Below are positions 50,166-60,089 of a stretch of 64,000 nucleotides of DNA, piece after piece. Both the position numbers and the translations under genes were made by a program. The notes under the pieces are model-generated. The model was not told the origin of the DNA, did not search any database, and was given only the letters and a program-made list of their open reading frames with translations. The first letter of the stretch is position 1, and each line of letters starts with the position of its first letter. Source of the stretch: Prorocentrum cordatum (lineage: Eukaryota; Sar; Dinophyceae; Prorocentrales; Prorocentraceae); the NCBI GenBank assembly GCA_963575745.1, contig CAUYUJ010012169.1, forward strand, positions 90,001-154,000. Reading direction: 5' to 3'.

Positions 50166-50199
50166 TGGAAAAACACAAGGCTTCGACCCACGGGCGAAT

Positions 50200-50330
50200 C
50201 CATGTCGAAATGTACAATACGCCGCGCGTGTCACGCTTATCCCGCTCGGAGGCGTTGGGAACTCACGTGGTTCCATGCTTGTGCCGCTCTGGGGCGCTGG
50301 GAACCCACGTGTTTGCTGTTTGCATGTGTC
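50200..50330. repeat. CACGTG minisatellite units
   Basis: CACGCTTATCCCGCTCGGAG, GCGTTGGGAACTCACGTGGT and a second unit with CCGCTCTGGGGCGCTGGGAA. They match the reverse sense of 5500-5720. Confidence 0.65.
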
Positions 50331-50389
50331 CGCGCAGCCCAGGGACGAATATTCAACGTGTGGTCGTGGGCCTATCGGTGGTCTGAACT

Positions 50390-50620
50390 CGTCAAAATAT
50401 GTGGTTCCAGCTCGGGACAACCATATTAGACATCCCCCATCGGGCATCGAATGTCGCGTCTCCCATTTTGACATTTGAAAAGAAAAATACAGATGGTTCC
50501 AGCTAATGGCAACCATGTTGGAGACCCCCTGTGGCGGCCTAGGCACGTAAAACATACATGTTTCCAGCTCGGGACAGCCATGTATGATACCCCGTGCCTC
50601 CTCACAGACGGGATCCCCGC
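50390..50620. repeat. GGTTCCAGCTCGGGAC tandem repeat
   Basis: Three units share GGTTCCAGCT, GACARCCATGTT and ATACCCC with 5195-5495. Confidence 0.65.
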
Positions 50621-50739
50621 TTGATGCATTCTCGGAATCTTGTTGCCCGACGGGGCCCCCGCTCGAGGCATCCCCCAAGTCTGCAAAACCAGCGCTTGGC
50701 CTGCGGCATCACCCACCAATTCAATAGCACGAGCGTTTC

Positions 50740-51345
50740 GTCTGGGACATTATCAAAATTTTAGTTTGCCGGCCCTGCGCGACCTCGCTTATATCGCAAG
50801 AGAAATTCGCCGGCCCTGCGCAAGTGGAGGACCAGGGACAGGTTTACCAACTCACACAACCCTGGGCCCCAGCCCTATCCGGGAACAAAGACAAGCGCGA
50901 TGACAAACACGTTCGACCCACGAACCCAGAAAGGGAGGTAGACACGCGATGTATGGTTACGTTTAGACACTCGATTGGGCGGCAATGCTGAAGGTATCGA
51001 GCGTGATGTACCGTACCAGAGATTGTGTTGTGCTGCGCCGTGTTCAAATAAGGTATGTCATGCCGCGATGAATTGCGCCGTGCTCCGTTCATGTCTCCCT
51101 TGGAATCCGAATCATGACCGAACTTATCTGGATCTGAAGCTCGAGCTGCCCGAGCGAATAGCTGGCCCAGACCTGATTGCAGTCGAGACCTGTCTGGCGC
51201 TCAGTCGGCTCGAGCTCACGACCCGATTCAGTTACGAAGCGGGACGAGACGACACGGGGCGCAGGGCGCATGGGCGCGCCGCGGGATGTGCCAGGGGCGC
51301 ACTAGGGGACGCGGCAAGGGACGTTCCGCGGAACGCGGGGAGAGC
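50740..51345 (+). repeat. Modular repeat: CCGGCC block, AACCCTGGGCCC block, family D
   Basis: In order: GTTTGCCGGCCCTGCGCGAC, AACCCTGGGCCCCAGCCCTA, ACGTTCGACCCACGAACCCA, the family D tail to 51265, then a few GGGACGT motifs. The same order is seen at 53680-54120 and in part at 55060-55200. Confidence 0.7.
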
Positions 51346-51354
51346 GGCAGGGAA

Positions 51355-51970
51355 ACCGCTCTGGGGCGCTGGGAGCCTATTTGTTTTCACGCGCGGCCCG
51401 CTAGGGGGCGCCAGGACCCCGCGCGCTTGCGCGCTTGTCCCGCTCTGGGGCGGTGGGGACCCGCGTGATTCCATGTGCGTTGTTGGGGCCCATCTGTTTC
51501 CGCGCTTGTCGTACTTCGCCGCCGGGTTCCTGTCCAAGCCGTTCCTTTGCAAGCACATCGACTTCGGCACCGCCTGACCCCGGGGCTTTGCCCCCTCCTG
51601 GCCTTGACGTGAGGCCCCTCCTTCTGCCCCACCCCCCCTCGTTAATTCAAGCTTCGCACGCCCGCTCAGCTTCGACCGGAAGAGGTGCGCTCTCGACCCG
51701 CGAATCGCACAAGTTTTCGCGCCTGTCCCGCTCGTCGCGCTCGCCCCGCCCTGGGGCGCCGGGGCCCCGCGCGATATGTCGCGCTTGCCCCCGCGTCGGG
51801 CGCGCGGGGTCCGCGCCCTTGCACGCCGGCCCCGCCCCCTGGGGCGTCGGGGCCCAAGATCGCGTGCGCGCCCGCCGCGCCCATGGGGCGCCAGGAAGCC
51901 GCGCGCACTGTCGCGCTTGCCCCGCCCCTGGGGCGTTCGCCTCATGCATGTCTTCGTGTCTCTCCGGCTC
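51355..51970. repeat. Degenerate CCGCTCTGGGGCG minisatellite
   Basis: Units with CGCTTGTCCCGCTCTGGGGC then GGTGGGGACCCGCGT at 51355-51500 and GCGCTTGCCCCGCCCTGGGG at 51720-51960 are related to the CACGTG family. 51501-51700 is unique between them. Overlapping GC-rich frames (up to 254 codons) are not supported as genes. Confidence 0.6.
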
Positions 51971-52019
51971 CGGGGCGTGGGGGCCAAGGCGGGCATGTCC
52001 CTCTTGCAGGGGGAAGGTT

Positions 52020-52880
52020 CAAAAACAGGATCGGCCCACGAACCCGGAAAGGACTATAGAACTGTAACGCGTGGCAGCGGTCTGAAAGACACCTGATTGG
52101 GCGACGGGCACACGCAATGCTGAGTGTATCGATCTGGATGTCCCCTGCCGAGGGCTGTGCTGTGCTGCGCCGTGCTGAATTTCGATGTGCCATGCCGAGA
52201 TTGTGCTCTACAGCGTCGTGGATCGAGTCCTCCTTTGCATCCGAGTCCTGACCGAACTGATCTGGATCTTAAGCTCGAGCTGCCTGAACACAAAGTAGCT
52301 GCCCCAGAGCTAATTGACAGGGGGACATGCCAGGAGGACGCGCCGCGGAACGTCCCAAGGGACGCGCCAGGCGACGTGCCAGGGGACGTGCCATGGGGTC
52401 GCACCACGGGACGTGCCAAGGGGACGCGCTACGGAACGTGCCAATGGATGTGCTACGGGATGTGCCAGGGGACGCGCCACACGACGTGCCAAGGGGACTC
52501 GCCAAGGGACGCCCCACGGAACGTGCCAAGGAACGTGCCAGGTTGCAATGCTGAGTGTATTGATCTTGATGTACCGTGCCGAAGTCTGTGCTGTGCTGCG
52601 CCGTGCTGAATTGCGATGTGCCATGCCGAGATTGTGCTCTATAGCGTCGTGGATCGAGTCCTCCTTTTGCATCCGAGTCCTGACCGAACTGATCTGGATC
52701 TTAAGCTCGAGTTGCCTGAACACATAGTAGCTGCCCCAGAGCTAATTGACAGGGGGACATGCCAGGAGGGCGCGCCGCGGAACGTCCCAAGGGACGGGCC
52801 AAGCGACGTTCCAGGGGACGTGCCATGGGGTCGCACCGCGGGACGTGCGAAGGGGGCGCGCTACGGAACGTGCTGGGGAC
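52020..52880 (+). repeat. Family D repeat with a recent tandem duplication (unit 431 bp)
   Basis: Two copies starting at 52116 and 52547 share AATGCTGAGTGTATYGATCT, GTGCTCTAYAGCGTCGTGGA, ACCGAACTGATCTGGATCTT and AGCTAATTGACAGGGGGACA, about 94 percent identical by eye. Each is followed by a GGGACGTGCCA array (52316-52545; 52752-52875). The high identity marks it as recent. Confidence 0.85.
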
Positions 52881-53545
52881 AAGCGTTTCGCTCGAATCAT
52901 CCTGTCAAAATCCTCATGCTAGACATCCGCCTGAGCGACCTGGACACGTGAAAACAAGCGCTTCGCTCAACACATCTTCAACACATTCTAATGCTAGACA
53001 TCCGCCTGGGCGAACTGGACACGTGAAAACAAGTGGTTTGCTCGAGACATCCTCAACACATCTTCATGTGAGACGTCTGCCTGGGTGACCTGGGCACGTG
53101 AAAACAAGCGTTTCGCTCGAGACGTTTCCAACACCTCCTCATTCTAGACATCCGCCTGGGCGACCTGTACATGTTAAAGCACACGTCTCTCTCTCGAGAC
53201 ATCCTCAACACATCTTCATGTTAGACATCCGCCTGGGCGACCTGGGCACGTGAAAACAAGCGTATCTCTCGAGACATTCTCAACACATCCTCATGCTAGG
53301 CATCCGCCTGGGCAACCTGGACACGTGCAAACAAGCATCTCGGTCGAGACTTCCTCAACACATCCTCATGCTAGACATCCGCCTGGGCGACGAGGACGCG
53401 TGAAACCAAACGTCTCGCTCAAGATATCCTCAACAAATCCTGGCGCTAGACCTCTGCCTGGGCAACCTGGAGGCGTGAAACCAAGCGTCTTGCTCGAGAC
53501 ATCCTCAAGACCTGGGCACGGGAAAACGAGCATTTCACTTGAGAG
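52880..53545. repeat. Tandem array, 75-bp unit, about nine copies
   Basis: The unit reads CAAGCGTTTCGCTCGAGACA, TCCTCAACACATCCTCATGC, TAGACATCCGCCTGGGCGAC, CTGGACACGTGAAAA. Single partial copies of its first 25 bases occur at 6430, 12806, 30335, 53590, 53635 and 55038. Confidence 0.92.
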
Positions 53546-53914
53546 ATCCTCTGAATTCTGGTCCCCAGGAGAGGACAATCTATAACACCAAACAAGCCTT
53601 TCGCTCGAGACATCCTCAAGAAATCCTGAAGAACAAGCGTTTCGCTCGAGACATCCTCAAACATAATTCCGCCGGCCGCAGGCGACCTCGCCATTAATCG
53701 CCAAATAATCCCGCCAGCTCTACAGCCGTCGATTCCGGGGGGAAGCGACTGAAAGAGAACCCTGGGCCCACGCCCTTTCCGGGAAGAAGCCCCCCAGAGC
53801 ATGTCCGGGGGACGCGTTTCGAGTCCTGCTGGTAATTCTTGAGCCTATCGGTTTGCCATTTTCCATGTGTCCTCCAAAATCCCCCCAGCCACGCGCAGAA
53901 GGGGGGTGGGGGCA
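53546..53914 (+). repeat. Modular repeat: TCGAGACATCC, CCGGCC and AACCCTGGGCCC blocks
   Basis: Partial 75-bp units (53595, 53640) are followed by TTCCGCCGGCCGCAGGCGAC and AACCCTGGGCCCACGCCCTT, then unique DNA. No gene. Confidence 0.65.
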
Positions 53915-54028
53915 GGGGGGAGGGCTTCTCAGAAGCGCCCCCTGCTTCTTGGAAGGCGCGGGCCCTGTCTGGAGAGGTCAGGCCGGCGCCCTCCAAGAAG
54001 CAGTCTCTTCTAAGAAGCCCTCCCCCCT
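53915..54028. mobile_element. Foldback element, GCTTCTTAGAAG ends (copy 2)
   Basis: GGGGGAGGGCTTCTCAGAAG and, inverted, CTTCTAAGAAGCCCTCCCCC flank inner arms GCTTCTTGGAAGGCGCGGGC and GGCCGGCGCCCTCCAAGAAG. A family D head begins about 15 bases further on. Confidence 0.7.
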
Positions 54029-54039
54029 CCAGGCCTCGG

Positions 54040-54109
54040 AAAAAACATGATGGACCCACGAACCCGGAAAGGGATATAGACATGTGGAGCATGGACACGT
54101 TTTCACGAT
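54040..54109 (+). repeat. Family D head, truncated
   Basis: ACATGATGGACCCACGAACC, CGGAAAGGGATATAGACATG. It runs into the 24-bp array instead of the usual body. Confidence 0.65.
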
Positions 54110-54268
54110 ACCCAACTGGGCAACACCTCACGAAACATCCCACGAGACACTTCACGAAACATCCCACGAGACACCTCACGAAACATTCCACGAGACACCT
54201 CACGAAACATTCCACGAGACACCCCGCGAAACATTCCACGAGACACCCCACGAAACATTCCACGACGA
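54110..54268. repeat. 24-bp tandem repeat, about six copies
   Basis: The unit CACGAAACATTCCACGAGAC, ACCT is almost unchanged across copies. It translates as an HET-rich peptide in one frame, but period and context argue for a satellite rather than a gene. Confidence 0.93.
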
Positions 54269-54289
54269 CAGGCAACCACTCAACCAAGG

Positions 54290-55015
54290 CGGTGTGGTCG
54301 TGCTGGGGAGTGGTCGTGCTGGGGTGTGGTCGTGCTGGGGGGTGGTCGTGCTGGGGGGTGGTCGTGCTGGGGGTGGTCGTGGTCGTGCTGGGGCGTGGTC
54401 GTGCTGGGGCGTGGTCGTGCTGGGGTGGTCGTGCTGTGGTCGTGCTGTGGTGAGGTCGTGCTGGGTGTGGTCGTGCTGGGGTGTGGTCTTGCTGGGGTGG
54501 GGTCGTGCTGGGGTGGGGTGCTGGGGCTCGTGCTGGGGTGTGGTCGTGCTGGGGTGTCGTGCTGGGGTGGGGTCGTGCTTGGGTGGGGTCGTGCTGGGGT
54601 GTGGTCGTTCTGGGGTGTGATCGTGCTGGGGTGTGGTCGTGCTAGGGTGGGGTGGGTCGTGCTGGGGTGGGGTCGTGCTGGGGTGTGGTCGTGCTGGGGT
54701 GTGGTCGTGCTGGGGTGTGGTCGTGCTGGGGCGTGGTCGTGCTGGGGTGGGGTCGTGCTGGGGTGGGGTCGTGCTGGGGTGTGGTCGTGCTGGGGTGGTC
54801 CGCACCCTGTGATTTATCGATCGGGTCGTGCTGGGGTGTGGTCGTGCTGGTGCTGGGGTGTGGTCGTGCTGGGGTGTGGTCGTGCTGGGGTGTGGTCGTG
54901 CTGGGGTGTGGTCGTGCTGGGGTGTGGTCGTGCTGGGGCGTGGTCGTGCTGGGCGTGGTCGTGCTGGGGTGTGGTCATGCTGGGGGTGTGGTCGTGCTGA
55001 GGTGTCCCGCACCCT
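54290..55015 (+). repeat. 15-16-bp G-rich tandem repeat, about 45 copies
   Basis: The unit is GGTCGTGCTGGGGTGT, with 15-bp variants. CCGCACCCTGTGATTTATCG, ATCGGG interrupts the array at 54797-54826 and again closes it at 55003-55031, so a larger unit containing both parts has been duplicated. All six frames are open (for example 289 and 224 codons) because of the repeat. Confidence 0.95.
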
Positions 55016-55029
55016 GTGATTTATCGATC

Positions 55030-55205
55030 GGGATTTCAAAAACAAGCGTTTCGCCTGAGACATCCTCAAAGTTTAATCCGCCGGCCTCCTTCGACCTCGA
55101 TATTTATCCGGGAAAGAATCCCCCGGCCTCCTTCAAGTTGGGCACCGGGGACATGTTTACATACTAAAAGAGAACCCTGGGCCTATGCCCTTTCCGGGAA
55201 TTAGC
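55030..55205 (+). repeat. Modular repeat: TCGCCTGAGACATCC, CCGGCC, AACCCTGGGCC blocks
   Basis: AAACAAGCGTTTCGCCTGAG, AATCCGCCGGCCTCCTTCGA and AACCCTGGGCCTATGCCCTT, in the same order as at 53.6 and 50.75 kb. Confidence 0.7.
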
Positions 55206-55409
55206 GAACACTCATGCCACGTTCATCTGTGAACGCCTCCCCCTTCCCCCAATGTTCAAAGCTGGCGGTGGGTCCGATGAGTTGCACCTCGACCGCAGTC
55301 TCCCCCCCGCGTGCCAATGTTGAGTTTGGGGGGCAGGGGGGGGGGTCACTAATTGTTTCCCTCCCCCCTCTCTCCACCCCCTCGTGCGCGCCGCCAATCC
55401 CCCCGTGGG

Positions 55410-55862
55410 GGGGAGGAGGAGGAGGAGGAGGAGGAGGAGGAGGAGGAGGAGGAGGAGGAGGAGGAGGAGGAGGGGAGGAGGAGAGGAGAGAGGAGGAAGG
55501 AGGAGGAGGAGGAGGAGGAGGAGGAGGAGGAGGCGAGGAGGAGGAGGCGGAGGAGGGAGCGGGAGGAGGAGGAGGCGGAGGAGGAGGCGGAGGAGGAGGA
55601 GAGGAGGAGGAGGTGGAGAACGAGGAGGAGGAGGAGGAGGAGGAGGAGGAGGAGGAGGAGGAGGAGGAGGAGCGAGGAGGAGGAGGAGGAGGAGGAGGAG
55701 GGGAGAGGGAGGAGGAGGAGGAGGAGGAAGGGGAGGTGGAGGAGTGAGGAACGAGGAGGAGGGGAGGAATAGGAGGAGCTTGAGGAGGAGGAGGGAGGAG
55801 AGGCGGAGGAGGGGAGGAGGGAGAAGGGAGGCGGAGGAGGAGGTGGAGGAACGAGGAGGGGG
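55410..55862 (+). repeat. (GGA)n tract
   Basis: GGA triplets with GCGAGG, GGTGG and GAACGAGG interruptions. Confidence 0.95.
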
Positions 55863-56009
55863 AGCGGGCGCCCGACCTGGCGTCCGGGGCCCGGGGGTTC
55901 TCTCGCCGCCCGCCCCACAGCCGTCGGGCGCCGGGGCCCCGCGCGGGTCTTGCGCGGCCTGCCCAGCTCCGGGGCGCGCCAGGCCGGTGAGGCTGCACGG
56001 TGGGGAGGC

Positions 56010-56352
56010 CGACCCCTCCTCCTCCTCCCTTCCTCCTCCTCCCTCCTCCCTCCTCCTCCTCCTCCTCCTCCTCCTCCTCTCCTCCTCCTCCTCCTCCCCC
56101 CTCCTCCTCCTATTCCCTCCTCTCCTCCTCCTCCTCCTCCTCCTCCTCCTCCTCCTCCTCCTCCTCCTCCTCCTCCTCCTCCGCCTCCTCCTATTGATCC
56201 TCCTCTCCTCCTCCTCCTCCAGCTCCTCCTATTCCTCCTCCTCCTCCTCCTGCTCCTCCTCCTCCTCCTCCCTCCTCCTCCTCCTCCTCCTCCTCTTCCT
56301 CCTCCCTCCTCCTCCTCCTCCCCCTCCCCCTCCCCCTCCCCCTCCCCCTCCG
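56010..56352. repeat. (TCC)n tract ending in (CCCCCT)n
   Basis: TCC triplets with TATTCC interruptions end in five CCCCCT hexamers (56319-56350). With the upstream (GGA)n it forms an inverted pair separated by about 150 unique bases. Confidence 0.95.
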
Positions 56353-57004
56353 CCACAACCTTGGATTTCTCATGGCAGCGATCTGCATTTCCGGCGAATG
56401 AGCGTAAGTCTAGGCGCCCTGTCGTTGGCGCGGCGTTGTCGTTGGCTGACCATCGAGCAGTTTCCGCCTGCAGTTCTAAAAGTTCCTCATGTGGGGGGCG
56501 GGGGGCGTTATTCATGCGTTCAGGGCGCCATGTCCCCCTGCAGCTGCGAACTGCAAAGCCATCGCTTTGAAACCTCGGGTGGCCGCCCAACGAAGCGCTG
56601 TCTCAGGACCTCTGGGACCGCCCCGTGCCGTCTTTTGTTGCATAAGCAACCGTTTTTGTTGTTTCGCCCTGCCGCTGTTTTTTTATTCGTTGCAGGTCCA
56701 TGGCGCCACGCCGTTCCCGCGGAACACTTGCGGCGATCCCGTCGGTATCATCGTTGATATTGTCATCGCGCCCGTTCTCATTAAGCGACTGCTTCGATGG
56801 CTTTGGAATGTCGAGGATCTTTGGGGACTCAGGGCGTTCTCGGGGTTCTTTCGGGTTCTTTCGGGTTTCGGGGGGGGGGGGCGAGAGGCAGACGCAATAG
56901 CAAAGGATATCTTGAGCGAGGGTCGCATTCAGAGGGCGTCTTGAATCAGGCCGCGCTCCATGCCCGCTTTGGGCTGCAAGTGATATTCCCTACACTCGCG
57001 TGGC
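56353..57004. other. Possible coding stretch, frame unresolved
   Basis: A good acceptor (TTTTTTTATTCGTTGCAG) ends at 56695. After it two frames look protein-like: FPRNTCGDPVGIIVDIVIAP then VLIKRLLRWLWNVEDLWGLR, or APRRSRGTLAAIPSVSSLIL. I cannot decide between them, and neither is recognised. Confidence 0.3.
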
Positions 57005-57466
57005 ATGTCAGAGTTGGATGAGTTGTTGGCCGAAGATCATGGATTGTCCAATCAATGCGCGGTGGCTGCTTCAGAATTGAATGGGTTGTCGGCCGCAGAT
57101 GACCCTGGGGTTCTTCATGCGGAGCCGACGGCAGCGTCAGAGTTGGATGAGTCGGTGGGCGAAGTATCGCATCGATTGCACTGTCTGTTCAGAACGGGCC
57201 AGCACCGCATTCTAGTTGTGACAGAACCGATTGTGGACAATGTAAGATTGAGATGTATCAAGTTCGCGCCGACGATGCTTGCTCGTGATTTGGAGCGACA
57301 CATGTCCTCGGCGGTCAGCCAATGGTGCACAGTCGACGACCCGGCCGCGAATGTAGCCGTTAGGCTCTTGTCGCAGATTGGAGAGAACGTTGCCCGACTG
57401 CCCGCCATCACCCAGCGGGACTTCGGCGCGCGTCGCAACGCGTTCTCGCGGCAGCGGGCAGCGTAG
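57005..57466 (+). CDS. Hypothetical protein, 153 aa
   Basis: ATG at 57005 opens a frame to TAG at 57464. The N-terminal 60 residues hold three imperfect acidic repeats: MSELDELLAEDHGL, ASELNGLSAADD and ASELDESVGE. The remainder is a mixed alpha/beta-like sequence (TGQHRILVVTEPIVDNVRLR; VAVRLLSQIGENVARLPAIT). Composition differs from the flanking repeats. No family is recognised; it could be one exon. Confidence 0.4.
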   Translation: MSELDELLAEDHGLSNQCAVAASELNGLSAADDPGVLHAEPTAASELDESVGEVSHRLHCLFRTGQHRILVVTEPIVDNVRLRCIKFAPTMLARDLERHMSSAVSQWCTVDDPAANVAVRLLSQIGENVARLPAITQRDFGARRNAFSRQRAA

Positions 57467-57534
57467 GCGCAGATCTGTTTCGCTTTGGATGTTTCGGCCC
57501 GCCAGGAGGACGTTTAGCTGGCCGTGTGTTACAG

Positions 57535-57597
57535 GAGGAGGAGGAGGAGGCAGAGGAGGAGGATGAGGAGGAGGAGGAGGCGGAGGAGGAGGAGGGG
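57535..57597 (+). repeat. Short (GGA)n tract
   Basis: GGA triplets with GCAGAGG and GATGAGG interruptions, immediately upstream of a coding-like segment. Confidence 0.9.
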
Positions 57598-57599
57598 TG

Positions 57600-57868
57600 G
57601 GCGCGAGTGTCCACTGGCACGGAACAGAGCAGGAGCCCGCGGCGCGCGCCGAGAAGTGCTCGGCCGCGCTCCGCCCGAGCGTTGGGCCCCCCGATGGGGC
57701 CGGGGGGCCGCAGCGGTGCGCCACGGCCTGCGGAGGACGTCCTGGCCGGCCTGCTGGAGACCTTCACCAAGAACAGGGAGCAGGCCGCCGCCAAGGAGGC
57801 GGCAGCCACGGAGCGCAGCCCCCCCGGGCCCTCCCGGGTCCATCTCATCCCGGCCGAGCCGATGCGAT
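57600..57868 (+). CDS. Candidate exon of an unknown protein, interrupted by a MITE
   Basis: After the (GGA)n tract the frame encodes a basic, Pro/Arg-rich segment and then PRPAEDVLAGLLETFTKNRE, QAAAKEAAATERSPPGPS, a helical, protein-like stretch. At 57869 the 158-bp element begins, so the frame is broken there. Family not recognised. Confidence 0.35.
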
Positions 57869-58026
57869 CTACCAGCCTCGAACGTATCCCTATCCCTAAG
57901 AGTGACACGCCAAGAGGCGGTGACAATCCTAGGTATTCGCCCTCAAAAAATAGGGGAACCCCTAAGATTGGCATCGTGATGAGGAGATGCCCAGCATAGG
58001 GATAGGGATACGTTCCAGGCTGGTAA
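57869..58026. mobile_element. 158-bp inverted-repeat element, copy A
   Basis: Ends CTACCAGCCTCGAACGTATC, CCTATCCCTA and the inverse TAGGGATAGGGATACGTTCC, AGGCTGGTAA pair over about 30 bp. The 5-bp direct repeat GCGAT (57864-57868 and 58027-58031) flanks it. Copy B at 58879 has exactly the same length. A second inner dyad (CCTAAGA / AGGTATTC-type) is present. Non-coding. Confidence 0.88.
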
Positions 58027-58031
58027 GCGAT

Positions 58032-58575
58032 GCCGATTCCTGCCGGCCCGATCCGATGGGGCTCCGCTGCGCCGACGTTGCGCGGTGCGGCCCGAGGGAT
58101 CCCCCGACGGTCCGGTGCGGCCCGAGGTGCTGGCACGGCGCTGCTGCGGATCCTGGCGCAGCCGAGCCGATCTGATGTCGACTCCGTGCCGGTGAGGTCT
58201 GCCAAGCGTTCTCTTTGGGTGGAGGGCAAAGGGTGAAGTCTGAAACGCTGTTTCGATTGGGTTTCGAGTCTTGAATCTGCACAAGGTGAATCACAAGACG
58301 GATTGATTCCGAGTTGCAAGAGCCCAAATTGATTTCACCCTGAGCCCTCCACCCTAAGAAAATGCTAAGGTCTGATCCGATGCTCCTTTCGACTCAATTT
58401 CGACTAGACGTAAGAATGACCTTTCGCCGGAGTGACCTTTGGCGCGGGCACAGATGGTCCCCAGATGGCTGAAGACGAAGCGGCAGCAGCGGCTTTCGCG
58501 CCCAGGTCTGGCCTCCCCGCGGACCCCAGAAAGCCGCGCACCAAAGGTCACTCTTACCCAGTGTCACTCTTCTTG
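58032..58575. other. No recognised gene
   Basis: GTGACCTTTGGCGCGG and the inverse CCGCGCACCAAAGGTCAC bound 58431-58551, a possible further foldback of about 120 bp. Confidence 0.4.
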
Positions 58576-58702
58576 GCATCGCTCGGACGTGTGCATTTTT
58601 CCTTCGGCGAAGACAATCGAGGAGCATCCTTGATCATTTGGCGAAAAAACCACGCACGAAACCGAAAAAAGCACAGGGAATGGACGTCCAAGCGATGGCG
58701 AG
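58576..58702. mobile_element. Small inverted-repeat element (second copy of 3436-3553)
   Basis: CATCGCTCGGACGTGTGCAT, AATCGAGGAGCATCCTTGAT, CATTTGGCGAAAA and GGACGTCCAAGCGATGGCGA match the copy at 3.4 kb, with ends pairing over about 14 bp. Confidence 0.65.
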
Positions 58703-58878
58703 TCTTGCGTGTAGTCGACAGTTCGAGTTTCCGACTCGACTCGACGCTGACGGATCTTGCCTTCGCTTGCCGCCGCCACCAGGGGAGGACCAAAAGGCAC
58801 CCTAGCCCTGATGATCTGCGCTTGCTGCGCAGCCCTCTTCGTTTACTGGGCGGCCCCGCCCTGCCCGATCCCTTCCTC

Positions 58879-59036
58879 TTACCAGCCTCGAACGTATCCC
58901 TATCCCTAAGATTGGCACGCCAAGAGGCGATGACAATCTTAGGGATTCGCCCTCAAAAAATAAGGGAATCCCTAAGATTGGCATCGTGATGAGGAGGTGC
59001 CCAACATAGGGATAGGGATATGTTCCAGGCTGGTAA
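58879..59036. mobile_element. 158-bp inverted-repeat element, copy B
   Basis: Ends TTACCAGCCTCGAACGTATC and the inverse ATATGTTCCAGGCTGGTAA. The 5-bp direct repeat TCCTC (58874-58878 and 59037-59041) flanks it. About 93 percent identical to copy A by eye. Confidence 0.88.
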
Positions 59037-59041
59037 TCCTC

Positions 59042-59514
59042 AGGCTCGTTAGTCAAGGGTTCGCGCTTGTCGGGGTGCTCAGAGTGAGGCTGGTTCTTCG
59101 GCCTTCTGCGCCAGCCGCCCAGCACCTGGTGCTATGGCCTGGTCGGGGCGCGCTCGATCTTGAGAGGGGAGTGCCAGGGGACTTTCGCATCGTGCCTCCT
59201 CCTCCTCCTCCTCCTTCTCGGCGTCGGCCTCCTCGTCGTTCCTCCGCCTCCTCTTCCGCGTGACCCGTTCTGCACGTCTCTGTCTCACACGGTGCCCGAA
59301 CTAAGGGCTTCGTGTTTGGCTTGCACTCCTCCCGTCCTTCGCGGCCGCCCTGCCTGTCTTGTTCCTCCCTCCTGCACGCCGGCCAATTGGCGTATCGGCT
59401 GCCCCGATCGCCCGCCCGCCAGAGCAGCACTTCTGCCTCGCCGCCGACGGGCAAGAGTGCCTGGCCTGCACTTCTGGGTGTGCGCCTGGCGTCCGCCTGG
59501 GGGGCGCCTCGTGC
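59042..59514. other. No recognised gene
   Basis: A short (TCC)n run lies at 59197-59216. One frame is Cys-rich (CLAADGQECLACTSGCAPG), but its boundaries and family are unknown. Confidence 0.35.
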
Positions 59515-59712
59515 CGGGCCGGACGAAAGGGGGGGATAGGGAAAGGGGGGGTTACGAAGTCTGCTGCGTGCAGCTGGTTTCGGCCCCACCGAGGGGCCCA
59601 TTCCTCGATACATGGCCGTCTCCAGCGCCGGGAGGCGCCGGGGAAAAACAGCTACGCGAGCTGATTCTCAATCCCCCCCTTTGCTATCCCCCCCTTTCGC
59701 CCAGCCCGATCG
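59515..59712. mobile_element. Foldback element, about 198 bp, G7/C7-rich ends
   Basis: CCGGGCCGGACGAAAGGGGG then GGATAGGGAAAGGG pairs with CCCCTTTGCTATCCCCCCCT, TTCGCCCAGCCCG. Ends are approximate and no target duplication is evident. Confidence 0.6.
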
Positions 59713-60089
59713 TGGTCCCCCCGTGCGTCGGCCGGCGTCTCCGGGCGTTCGCCGTCAAGCCCCCCCCCTGGTGGTCGCCTCGGTGGCGCCCCGTCCGGTT
59801 GGTTGGCGCTTGCGCCAAACGGCCTGGAGGTTTTCGATCGCGCGGCACAAGAGTTGTGCAAGTCGGTTAATGAAGAGGAAACAAGCTGCCAAATAATTCC
59901 CAGGTGTCTAAAAGATGTTTCGAACATGTTTTAGAGATGTTTTTTCAAGAAAAAAACGAGTCTAAGCATGTTTTAAACATGTTTTACACAGTCCAAACAC
60001 ATCTTTAATCCAGTGTTCGGATTGTTAGAGTGTCCACTGTCATGGCATCCACAACACAAGAGGGCACCGTATGATGCGTTCCAGACATC
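59713..60089. other. No gene; near-palindromic AACATGTT words
   Basis: 59910-60000 repeats GAACATGTTTTAGAGATG, GCATGTTTTAAACATGTTTT. No ORF of interest. Confidence 0.45.

Noticed and set aside
54200-55069. 289-codon Thr/Pro/His frame resembling a mucin-like protein
   Set aside because: Direct product of the 16-bp and 24-bp tandem repeats.
57869-58026. The 158-bp element as an introner
   Set aside because: Its ends carry CTACCAG on the left and CTGGTAAG on the right, the wrong polarity for acceptor and donor in either orientation.
59910-60000. AACATGTT words as a regulatory half-site cluster
   Set aside because: They are near-palindromic AT-rich slippage repeats with no adjacent gene.
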